From JAYRWN01 sp041917975 (GTDB taxonomy: Bacteria > Bacteroidota > Bacteroidia > Chitinophagales > Saprospiraceae): a stretch of DNA of 10,156 bases. Every line of letters begins with the position of its first letter. The stretch's first letter is position 1. The stretch is from positions 1 to 10,156 of the forward strand of contig JAYRWN010000116.1 of assembly GCA_041917975.1 (NCBI GenBank), written 5' to 3'. Below the pieces are notes generated by a model. The model searched no databases. It worked only from the letters and a program-made list of their open reading frames with translations, and had not been told where the DNA came from. The position numbers were made by a program, and so were the translations under genes. Positions 1 to 6,545 of this stretch are shown here, in pieces.

Positions 1-1404
1 CAGCCGCAGACTGACCGGTTTACAGGGTGGATGATCACCGGGGTTTATGTCCGGTTCAAAGGCGATGTAAACGATCCATTTTCCATCTGGCGAAATGTGT
101 GGAAACCAATTGTTGTATGCGTCAAAAGTTAATTGTTCTTTGCCGGACCCATCCGGTTTCATGCGCCACAATTGCATGGTGCCGCTTTGACTGCCGTTAT
201 AATAAATCCATTGGCCGTCCGGGCTATATTCCGGACCATCCACATGACCGAAAGTATGATCCGTGAGTTTAATTTCGGGTCCTCCATTAATATTCTTTTT
301 ATACAAGTGGTAGAGCGGGTTGCGGGAAACGGTATCGCGGTAAGCTACGTAGACCACATCCCGGTTATCGGCGGACCAGCCATGCAGGTAGGATGGGGTT
401 TCTTCAGTGATTAATTTAGGCGTGCCTCCGGCCAGCGGTAATACATACACCGTTGATCCCCCGCCTCGCTTACCACTGCGCGAATGACTGATGCCCAAAA
501 GTTTCCCGTCAAAAGAAATAACGTGATCATTGTTGAGCCGGTCAGCAAATCCGGTATTGTGTTTGGTTAAGGGGCCGCCAGAAGTGGATATAGTGTATAA
601 TGAGCCTTTCTGGTTAAATAACAACTGTCGGCCATCCGGCATCCAGTTCGGCGCTTCAAACGGGGTGGTGCCGCTATGGATCACTTTGCGTTGACCATCA
701 AATGGAGACATAATTTCCAAGCGGCTGATGAGAGTATCTGCGGAATAAAAATTAAACCCCGGGCGGACCGGATAATCAATACGTACGTTCCACACCACAG
801 TTTCTTCCACCACTTCAGGATGATGGGATCCAATAAAAATGCCGGCGAAGACTTCACCTTTCAGATTGTCCATAGTATGCGACCCGACCACTTGCAGGGG
901 TTCTCCCCAATTGGCCACGCGCATGAAATAGGTGGCTCCCCGGCGTTCCAATTGTATAGTGCGCACCTTGCGCTTGTTAAAAAAGATTTCATCCTCCGGG
1001 TCCCGCATATAAGCTCCCCGCAGTACGCGCCATTGCATCGCCGTGAGACCATCACCCACATGATAGGCAGCCGTCATGTGCGCGGCATCCTCATCCAGAG
1101 ATTCGCGCACCATCCATCCATATTTCCGATGAGGATCACTTCCCGGAGAGGTCATGGCAAAATCAGCAGTTAGAATAAAATCGCCTTTGAGTTTCTTGTG
1201 GGCATAATGGAATTCATCCCGGTTAAACCAGATGTTATACCCTGCTCCGCTGATGGTGTATTTTTGTTGGGTTGCATCATAAACCGTGTTCCCTTTAAGT
1301 TTAGGGTTTCCGACATCTGTAGCTGCATCAAATACTCCTAAAGGCTGACTGACCAGATTAAACATAAATAAACCAGTTGTTAAACATATCCACAAGACGC
1401 GCAT
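1..1404 (-). CDS. Secreted TolB-like (PD40 beta-propeller) protein, C-terminus outside window
   Basis: My reading of the minus strand gives one uninterrupted frame from ATG at 1404 to the left edge, 468 codons with no stop, so the 3' end is missing. Residues 1-20 look like a signal peptide (hydrophobic LTTGLFMFNLVS, then Q), so the product is probably periplasmic or exported. Residues about 25-210 form a region rich in beta strands and aromatic residues, resembling DUF1349/concanavalin-like sandwiches. From about 225 on come at least five PD40/WD40-like blades with the [SP]-DG-[KRQ] signature, for example MPDGRQLLF (255-263), SFDGKLLGI (297-305), SPDGQWIYY (394-402) and SPDGKWIVY (438-446). 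Relatives in Bacteroidota are often labelled 'TolB family protein' or, misleadingly, 'biopolymer transporter TolR'. No catalytic residues are evident, and a binding or scaffold role is inference. Dense codons and no frameshift argue for an intact gene. Confidence 0.85.
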   Translation of the reverse strand, partial: MRVLWICLTTGLFMFNLVSQPLGVFDAATDVGNPKLKGNTVYDATQQKYTISGAGYNIWFNRDEFHYAHKKLKGDFILTADFAMTSPGSDPHRKYGWMVRESLDEDAAHMTAAYHVGDGLTAMQWRVLRGAYMRDPEDEIFFNKRKVRTIQLERRGATYFMRVANWGEPLQVVGSHTMDNLKGEVFAGIFIGSHHPEVVEETVVWNVRIDYPVRPGFNFYSADTLISRLEIMSPFDGQRKVIHSGTTPFEAPNWMPDGRQLLFNQKGSLYTISTSGGPLTKHNTGFADRLNNDHVISFDGKLLGISHSRSGKRGGGSTVYVLPLAGGTPKLITEETPSYLHGWSADNRDVVYVAYRDTVSRNPLYHLYKKNINGGPEIKLTDHTFGHVDGPEYSPDGQWIYYNGSQSGTMQLWRMKPDGSGKEQLTFDAYNNWFPHISPDGKWIVYIAFEPDINPGDHPPCKPVSLRL

Positions 1405-1600
1405 GACCAAAACGTTTAGATATTTTTTTGAAAATTGAATAACTCAATTCCACTTTACTCCCGCCTCTTTTATGGTAACTAAACCTGAACATCCGCGGTT
1501 CTATTACAAACCAAGAAATTCCTTGAAATTTTTAATTACTCAACTGGAGTGGGATAATGGCTATTTTGAGGAAATTTAAACAAATAAATCGAAAAAAGAA
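1405..1600. promoter_or_regulatory. Divergent intergenic region between TolB-like gene and GNAT gene
   Basis: This 196-base stretch separates two genes read in opposite directions, so promoters for both should lie here. I could not fit a convincing Bacteroidota -33/-7 pair (TTTG and TAnnTTTG) for either gene. The visible structure is a perfect 6-bp inverted repeat, AATTGA at 1433-1438 and TCAATT at 1444-1449, about 30 bases upstream of the TolB-like start. There is also a short ORF at 1472-1579, listed separately. The regulatory role is inferred from position only. Confidence 0.35.
1472..1579 (+). CDS. Possible 35-residue small protein or leader ORF upstream of the acetyltransferase
   Basis: ATG at 1472 opens 35 codons ending in TAA at 1577-1579. 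The peptide begins MVTKPEHPRFYYKP and ends with LEWDNGYFEEI; it is polar and aromatic, with no signal peptide or membrane segment. The frame is the same as the acetyltransferase that starts 21 bases after its stop, so it could be a leader peptide, a small protein, or the remnant of a longer N-terminus cut by a nonsense change. An ORF of this length can arise by chance in AT-rich DNA. I do not recognise it and give it low weight; the protein-like composition is the only reason to list it. Confidence 0.25.
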   Translation: MVTKPEHPRFYYKPRNSLKFLITQLEWDNGYFEEI

Positions 1601-2395
1601 TTGAATATCTCTTTATTAGAAGATAATGACTTGGCGGGCATTCCCTCCTTACAACCGCCAGGATGGCCAGATATACTCCCTCCCTTTAAAATGTATTTAT
1701 CCCAGCCATTTTGTTATCCCCTAAAAATCATGGATCAATCTCGCCTAACCGGAGTCGGTGCGGCGATAATTTTCCATTCCACCGCCTGGTTGGGTCATAT
1801 CATTGTAGACGAAAAACGCCGCGGCCTTGGATGGGGAAAACTTATGACTGAACATTTGGTGGAGCTTTGCCTAAAAAAATCGGTCACTACCATCAGCCTC
1901 ATCGCCACGGATCTGGGTTTTCCTATCTATCAAAAATTACAGTTCGTACCTGAAACAGAATATGCTTACTGGCAGGGAACGCCAAGAGAACAACATGCCT
2001 TCAACGGAATATACCCAGCCAGCGCTGCAGATTTACCACATTTAGCAGACCTGGACCAGCGGATGAATGCCGAAAATAGAAAACCACTGTTGGACTTGCA
2101 CGCAAATAATATTATGATTTATAAGACAGATGGCCTAATCCGGGGCGCTTATTGGCCAGAGCTGGGCGAAGGACTTATCGTTGCGGAAGATGAAGAGGCT
2201 GGCATAGCCTTGACCTCTTGGCGTGGACAACATCAGCAAAATGCCTCCTTCCCCATCAATAATCTTGCCGCCATGAACTATTATGAACAGGCCGGATACA
2301 GGTTTATACGCCAAGCCTGGCGCATGTATTGGGGCAATCCATTAGACTGGTCTCCCACAAAATTATATCATCGTATTGCCGGGAATTTAGGATAA
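1601..2395 (+). CDS. GNAT family N-acetyltransferase, two-domain type
   Basis: A 264-residue cytosolic protein expected to move an acetyl group from acetyl-CoA to an amine; the acceptor is unknown. Residues about 1-130 are a GNAT domain: the strand WLGHIIVD (63-70) leads into the pyrophosphate-binding loop RGLGWG (74-79), matching R/Q-x-x-G-x-G/A, and GFPIYQKLQF (106-115) fits the C-terminal 'Y..lGF' part. Residues about 131-264 look like a second, YitH-like acetyltransferase domain ending in another 'NNLAAMNYYEQAGYRF' signature (220-235). The start is TTG at 1601. An in-frame stop lies at 1577 and the next Met is residue 31, inside the conserved LQPPGW..I..F region, so TTG is the best choice although GTG/ATG are absent. 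The gene ends 8 bases before the stop of the convergent DUF4440 gene. Family assignment is firm and substrate is not. Confidence 0.85.
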   Translation: MNISLLEDNDLAGIPSLQPPGWPDILPPFKMYLSQPFCYPLKIMDQSRLTGVGAAIIFHSTAWLGHIIVDEKRRGLGWGKLMTEHLVELCLKKSVTTISLIATDLGFPIYQKLQFVPETEYAYWQGTPREQHAFNGIYPASAADLPHLADLDQRMNAENRKPLLDLHANNIMIYKTDGLIRGAYWPELGEGLIVAEDEEAGIALTSWRGQHQQNASFPINNLAAMNYYEQAGYRFIRQAWRMYWGNPLDWSPTKLYHRIAGNLG

Positions 2396-2403
2396 CGCAG
2401 CTA

Positions 2404-2901
2404 CTAATTAGCCGCAATATGGTCGTAACTTAAAACTCTTTTTAACATCCACCGGTCATTTTGCCATAACCACAGATGGATAAATTTAGCCTCACTGGTT
2501 TCATACAATTCTTTTTGCGGTTCACGAATGTAAAAAGTATGTACTCCTTGCTGGATAACTCCATATAATTTACCTTGATTAAATAAAGGAAAAATCTGAA
2601 GCGACGCTTCGTTCAGCTTCCGGATCGGTTTAAAATCCATATTTGCACATATGTTTGTACGCACCGATTCCATAAATTGATCTCGAGACTCCATGACTCC
2701 AGACTGATCATGGTAAAATTCCAGATCTTGACTGATGTAGGGCAGCAATTCATCCACACGGCATTGATTAAAACATACTTCAAACAACAGGCTATCCATA
2801 CGTTTTAATTGTTGAAATAAATTTTCATCCGACTGTCCTGACAAATGGCTGGTAGTGTATAAAACGCTACATAGCACTGGCCAAAATTTACCTAATTTCA
2901 T
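2404..2901 (-). CDS. Exported DUF4440 / NTF2-like protein
   Basis: A 165-residue protein from ATG at 2901 to TAG at 2404-2406. Residues 1-22 (MKLGKFWPVLCSVLY, then a polar stretch ending SGQ) are a good signal peptide, so it should be exported. The mature part is a single NTF2-like alpha+beta domain: helix FQQLKRMDSLLFEVCFNQC, then the 'L.PYISQDLEFYHDQSG' pattern typical of Bacteroidota DUF4440 proteins, and strands ending in WLWQNDRWMLKRVLSYDH. Such domains are small ligand-binding or enzyme-like cones; no catalytic set can be assigned here. The reading frame stays open upstream to 3015, but the extra 38 residues precede the signal peptide and have no family character, so I chose 2901. Its stop faces the acetyltransferase stop with 8 bases between, leaving little room for a terminator. 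Confidence 0.8.
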   Translation of the reverse strand: MKLGKFWPVLCSVLYTTSHLSGQSDENLFQQLKRMDSLLFEVCFNQCRVDELLPYISQDLEFYHDQSGVMESRDQFMESVRTNICANMDFKPIRKLNEASLQIFPLFNQGKLYGVIQQGVHTFYIREPQKELYETSEAKFIHLWLWQNDRWMLKRVLSYDHIAAN

Positions 2902-3087
2902 GGTATTAAATTTTATCAGCAAACCGGCTTCCCAAGCCAGGCCTGTTTTCAAAAACGAAAACCTTGTGAATCTAAAACAATCATCATTAACAATCAAACC
3001 GAATTCTCGTTGCAAAAAAGCTTGTTTTTAACTTGTATTATACGTAGCGGATATTTGTTACCTTGAGCTTAACTTACCGCAGACGGT
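2902..3087. promoter_or_regulatory. Divergent intergenic region between DUF4440 gene and aminotransferase cassette
   Basis: These 186 bases lie between divergent starts and should hold both promoters. The right part is AT-rich, with TTG at 3033-3035 and TATTTG at 3052-3057, loosely like a Bacteroidota promoter, but the spacing (16 bases) is shorter than the usual 19-21 and the -7 box is incomplete. No repeat or operator-like palindrome stands out. Support is positional. Confidence 0.3.
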
Positions 3088-4377
3088 GTGAAAATAAAAG
3101 ATAACATCATTCAGGACTTTAAAGAGCATGTGTCTTCAGGAAAGGCTGATTTTTTCGCTCGTTATGATATGGAGTTTATCCCTGGCGAACGCGAAGGGAT
3201 CTATCTGCGGGATATAGCCAATGAACACGAATTAATTAATTTGCACTGCAATGGCGGCGTCTTTAATTTAGGTCACCGTCACCCACAAATCATCCAGACT
3301 CTAACGGAAGCCCTGCAGACCATGGATATCGGTAATCACCACTTGCTGAGTATCGCCAGGGCTAGCGCTGCCAAACAATTGTCTTCGCTCATGCCAGGAG
3401 ACCTAAACTACACCATTTTTGGGGTGAGTGGTGGAGAAGCCACTGACACAGCTATAAAAATAGCTCGGAGTTATACCGGGAGGTCAAAGATTATTTCCAT
3501 CCGCGGAGGATATCATGGCCATACCGGTTACGCTTTATCCGCCGGGGATAATAAATACCGCGCCCCATTCGGTCCACGTTTGCCTGGTTTCGAACAATGT
3601 GATTTTGGCTTAATTAGCTCGCTGAAATCTGCCATGGACGGGAATACGGCCGCCTTTATGATAGAGACCATTCCGGCCACACTGGGTATGCCCATACCGG
3701 AATATTCCTATCTGCAAGAAGTCAGTGCTATATGTAACAAACACGGGATATTGCTCATCCTGGATGAAGTGCAATGCGGGCTGGGACGTACCGGTAAATT
3801 ATGGGCTTTCGAACATTATGACCTTCTCCCCGACATCGTCATCCTGGGCAAAGGATTATCCGGTGGCATCTACCCCATTTCCGCTACGGTCATTCGCTCC
3901 CCGTTTGAACGTGTGTTCAATGCCGATCCGTTCATCCACGTCTCCACCTTTGGCGGAGCTGAATTGGGGTGTAAGGTCATGAGTAAAGTGTTGGATATAT
4001 CCTCCCAGCCTGCATTTCTGGAGCACGTGCAAGCCATGGCTATTTTATTTGAAAAAGGGATTAAAGACTTACAACTAAAACACTCAGGTTTTTTGACCGG
4101 CCTGCGCCAGAAAGGCTTGATGATGGGACTGGAATTATCCGATGAAACCTGCGGGCCTTTACTGACTAAGACAGCTTATGACGCTGGATTACTGATGATT
4201 TATGCCAACAACGATAAAAAAATCTGTCAACTTTTGCCACCATTGATCATTACACCTCCGGAAGTGGAATTGGTGCTTTCCAAGTTGGATAAAGCTCTGG
4301 CCAAGGCCAAACTGCTCAGGCCGTTATTTAAAGCCCAGAAAATTATTTCCAGTTTAAATCCTTTTTCCAAAAAATAA
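3088..4377 (+). CDS. Divergent class III PLP-dependent aminotransferase (fold type I)
   Basis: A 429-residue cytosolic enzyme. PLP-site residues are in order: GVSGGEATDTAIKIAR (112-127) in place of the usual 'NSGaEA.E.AiK.AR', GGYHGHT (140-146) with the ring-stacking aromatic and His143, LDEVQCGLGRTG (225-236) with Asp226 for the pyridine nitrogen, and ILGKGLSGG (252-260) with Lys255 as the Schiff-base lysine. Length fits the family. Two motifs differ from ornithine/acetylornithine types: the 'EP.qGegG' loop reads ETIPATLGMP (193-202), and the phosphate-side segment reads STFGGAE (286-292). Residues 405-429 are a basic tail. The start is GTG at 3088, because an in-frame stop lies at 3070 and no ATG lies between. 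The next gene begins 2 bases after the stop, so they are surely co-translated. Transamination is the default reading; a phospho-lyase reaction is possible given its kinase-like neighbour. The amino donor and acceptor are unknown. Confidence 0.85.
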   Translation: MKIKDNIIQDFKEHVSSGKADFFARYDMEFIPGEREGIYLRDIANEHELINLHCNGGVFNLGHRHPQIIQTLTEALQTMDIGNHHLLSIARASAAKQLSSLMPGDLNYTIFGVSGGEATDTAIKIARSYTGRSKIISIRGGYHGHTGYALSAGDNKYRAPFGPRLPGFEQCDFGLISSLKSAMDGNTAAFMIETIPATLGMPIPEYSYLQEVSAICNKHGILLILDEVQCGLGRTGKLWAFEHYDLLPDIVILGKGLSGGIYPISATVIRSPFERVFNADPFIHVSTFGGAELGCKVMSKVLDISSQPAFLEHVQAMAILFEKGIKDLQLKHSGFLTGLRQKGLMMGLELSDETCGPLLTKTAYDAGLLMIYANNDKKICQLLPPLIITPPEVELVLSKLDKALAKAKLLRPLFKAQKIISSLNPFSKK

Positions 4378-4379
4378 CC

Positions 4380-5291
4380 ATGTTAGCCATTGATCCTGCG
4401 CTGATCAACGCTTTTGAACAACAGCTAGATCCTCAAAACCTTGGAGCATCCGCCATCAAAGCCAACTTAATTGGGTTTGGGGAAATCTCCTCAATATTTA
4501 CTTTAGAAACGTGCCCAGGAGTAGTATTTAAAAGGATGCCCATGTTTAATGATGTGTCGCAAGCCAATAAATACCTGGCAACGTATCATCAATATTGTGC
4601 CGGACTGAAGCAAGCGGGGCTACGACTTCCCGAAGACAACTGTGTAGTGGTGGAAAAGTCGGAAAGTTTAACTGTGGTTTATTTCGCACAGCGCCAGTAC
4701 CCTCAGGAGAATATAGCTAATAAACTCATCCATACGTTGCCCATGGACCGGTTAAAACATCTGGTGCAAAAAATCATGACGGCCATTTATGGTGTATGGA
4801 ATTTTAATCGCCAAAATGAAAACCACCTTCAGTTAGCATTGGATGCTCAATTATCGAATTGGGTTTTTAATCCCCCTACAGATGAGTTGGTTTACCTGGA
4901 TACGTCCACCCCTCTATTTAAACTACATAGGGTGGAACAATTGGACCCGGAATTGCTATTAACCAGTGCACCGGGGTTTGGTCGCGCAATTATCCGCAAA
5001 TTTTTCCTTCAGGATGTTATGGAGCGATACTACTCGGAGCGGGCGGTCAATATTGACCTGGCCGCCAATCTTTACAAGGAACAACGACCGGATTTAATTC
5101 CATTATTTCTGGAGGAAATAAATTGCAGGACCACCTCCGACATTACTGCCAAAGCATTAGCCACTTATTATGGGGAGGATAAATTTATCTGGCAGTTATT
5201 TCTGACTCTGCGTAAATTGGATCGCTGGCTCCACCGGCATGTTTACCGGAAGCCTTATCAATTTATTTTACCCGGGAAAATCAAACGTTAA
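4380..5291 (+). CDS. Kinase/phosphotransferase-like protein, DUF6206-like, paired with aminotransferase
   Basis: A 303-residue soluble protein with no signal peptide or membrane helix. From memory it matches the family called DUF6206, known mostly from Actinomycetota; this needs a profile search. I read a degenerate protein-kinase/APH-like fold in it. A glycine-containing N-lobe strand pair (IGFGEISSIFTLE, 31-43) is followed by GVVFKR with Lys51 as the candidate ATP lysine. ALDAQLSNW (153-161) gives Asp155-x4-Asn160, like the catalytic loop, and VYLDTSTP (171-178) puts Asp174 where DFG/DWE would bind metal. The usual His before the catalytic Asp is absent. The C-terminal part, including YKEQRPDLIP (232-241) and a basic LDRWLHRHVYRKPY segment (280-293), is a strongly patterned helical region. 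The gene starts 2 bases after the aminotransferase stop, so the two products probably act on the same substrate. Kinase activity is inference. Confidence 0.65.
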   Translation: MLAIDPALINAFEQQLDPQNLGASAIKANLIGFGEISSIFTLETCPGVVFKRMPMFNDVSQANKYLATYHQYCAGLKQAGLRLPEDNCVVVEKSESLTVVYFAQRQYPQENIANKLIHTLPMDRLKHLVQKIMTAIYGVWNFNRQNENHLQLALDAQLSNWVFNPPTDELVYLDTSTPLFKLHRVEQLDPELLLTSAPGFGRAIIRKFFLQDVMERYYSERAVNIDLAANLYKEQRPDLIPLFLEEINCRTTSDITAKALATYYGEDKFIWQLFLTLRKLDRWLHRHVYRKPYQFILPGKIKR

Positions 5292-5425
5292 AGGAGTTTA
5301 GGTAACTATTTAATACCAATGACCGCTGCGTTAAAAAGCTTTTAATTCCCTATGACCCAAAAAATGTAGAAGTTCGGTATTATTACAATTTCATAATTAA
5401 TCAAAGTTAAAATCAGATCATCTAA

Positions 5426-5803
5426 ATGAATGACCGGGAAATTATCATTAGGAATTATGTGGCTGGATATAATGCATACGATGTTGAAAAAATGGTCGCT
5501 GATTTTGATGAACATATAATCTTCGAAAACATCCTGGATGGAAAAACTACATTAATTATTACCGGATTAATTGCTTTTAAGATACAAGCTCAGCAAGCTT
5601 TAACCTACTTTTCGGAAAGAATGCAGATTATTAAATCCTTCACCGATTTAGAAAGTAGCTGCAAAGTGGAGATTGACTATAGAGCCATTTTAGCCACGGA
5701 CTTATCTGAAAGTTTAACCAAAGGGCAAGAATTAAAGTTAAAGAGAACATCCATTTTCGAGTTCAATGGTCATAAAATCAGTAAACTAACCGATATAAGC
5801 TAG
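5426..5803 (+). CDS. SnoaL-like / NTF2-like small protein
   Basis: A 125-residue protein with no signal peptide, expected to be cytosolic. It is one NTF2-like cone: helix EIIIRNYVAGYNAYDVEKM with the 'Y..gYN..DvekM' opening, strand DEHIIFENILDGK, a second helix FKIQAQQALTYFSERMQ, then alternating strands ending in SIFEFNGHKISKLTDIS. That pattern is typical of 'nuclear transport factor 2 family' proteins close to polyketide cyclase SnoaL, some of which isomerise or hydrate small molecules; no catalytic residues are assignable. It starts 134 bases after the cassette and so is probably a separate unit. Its stop is one base from the stop of the opposing membrane gene. Confidence 0.75.
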   Translation: MNDREIIIRNYVAGYNAYDVEKMVADFDEHIIFENILDGKTTLIITGLIAFKIQAQQALTYFSERMQIIKSFTDLESSCKVEIDYRAILATDLSESLTKGQELKLKRTSIFEFNGHKISKLTDIS

Positions 5804-5804
5804 G

Positions 5805-6512
5805 TCAAATATATTTATCCTCACCACCTGATTCAATCATGATATTAAGTTTTCCAACTTTGGTTTTGGTTGTTTTATAAGTGCGCAATTTGAACTTCTT
5901 TAGAAAAAAAAAGTAAGAAGCGGTCGTTAATATTAATCCTGACCACAAGGGCACTAAGAAATTCAGCCAGACGTCCTGCAAATAATCCTGGACCATCACA
6001 AAAGCGATCAGGGCCGCAGTCAGGGAAACATACATTTTCGTCAGGTGCTCAAACTGCCACGTATAGCGGCCAAGATTAAGCTGCACCAAGGGTTTTCTGA
6101 AGATATGTTTACCGGTGTCCAATATGGTGGTCAACAATAAATACGCACCCAGTAATCCTAAACTGGTGGTCATAAACCAAAACTGGCGCACGCCGTAGCG
6201 GTAAGCCGTGTATAAAATATAAGCAGCCAGCACAAAACCACTGAGCACCAACCCTTTTTCAAACCAGGTAAACGGTTTATGGCGTAAAGCACCCAACCGG
6301 GTACCCAGCAAAACATAATATAACCCAAAAAGACCAATACACGTGATATGCAAAACATCAAAATACCAACCGGTAATCAGCATCATCAGCCAGGAAAAAA
6401 AATACAACTGTCCAACCCATTGATGCCAGCGTCCCCCTTTGTTAGAGATAATTTGAAAAGCGGCAGCAAGCAGCACGATTCCCCCAAAAACAATGTGTGT
6501 CAATAATACCAT
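5805..6512 (-). CDS. Seven-helix DUF2306-like membrane protein at end of the cbb3 accessory operon
   Basis: A 235-residue integral membrane protein with about seven hydrophobic helices (roughly 2-22, 32-50, 54-70, 86-104, 113-131, 160-176 and 184-204) and a charged C-terminal tail of about 30 residues. The opening LTHIVFGGIVLLAAAFQII and the loop KGGRWHQWVGQLYF resemble DUF2306-type proteins of Bacteroidota. Histidines at 6, 55 and 156 fall in or at the edge of helices and could bind heme or metal, but this is only a possibility. It begins 33 bases after the SafE-like stop, in the same direction and with no visible terminator between, so it is probably the last gene of the ccoPGH-safE run. 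Function unknown; a role in oxidase assembly is inferred from position. Confidence 0.7.
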   Translation of the reverse strand: MVLLTHIVFGGIVLLAAAFQIISNKGGRWHQWVGQLYFFSWLMMLITGWYFDVLHITCIGLFGLYYVLLGTRLGALRHKPFTWFEKGLVLSGFVLAAYILYTAYRYGVRQFWFMTTSLGLLGAYLLLTTILDTGKHIFRKPLVQLNLGRYTWQFEHLTKMYVSLTAALIAFVMVQDYLQDVWLNFLVPLWSGLILTTASYFFFLKKFKLRTYKTTKTKVGKLNIMIESGGEDKYI

Positions 6513-6545
6513 GTCAAAAGCAGCAGAGATGTATATTATGATAAA

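Noticed and set aside
676..1173. Plus-strand 165-codon ORF
   Set aside because: It is antisense to the TolB-like gene, whose minus-strand frame shows a signal peptide and PD40 repeats; the plus-strand product has no family character.
2400..2412. Small inverted repeat GCTA/TAGC between convergent genes, as a terminator
   Set aside because: Four-base arms and no T-run on either side; too weak to support a terminator.
2902..3015. 38-residue N-terminal extension of the DUF4440 protein
   Set aside because: It would bury the signal peptide that begins at Met 2901, and its residues resemble translated intergenic DNA.
3033..3057. Bacteroidota-type promoter for the aminotransferase
   Set aside because: The TTG and TATTTG elements are too close together and the -7 box is incomplete; not enough to call.
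5290..5297. SD-like AAGGAG just after the kinase-like gene
   Set aside because: No start codon with an open frame follows at suitable spacing, and genes here do not otherwise use strong SD sites.
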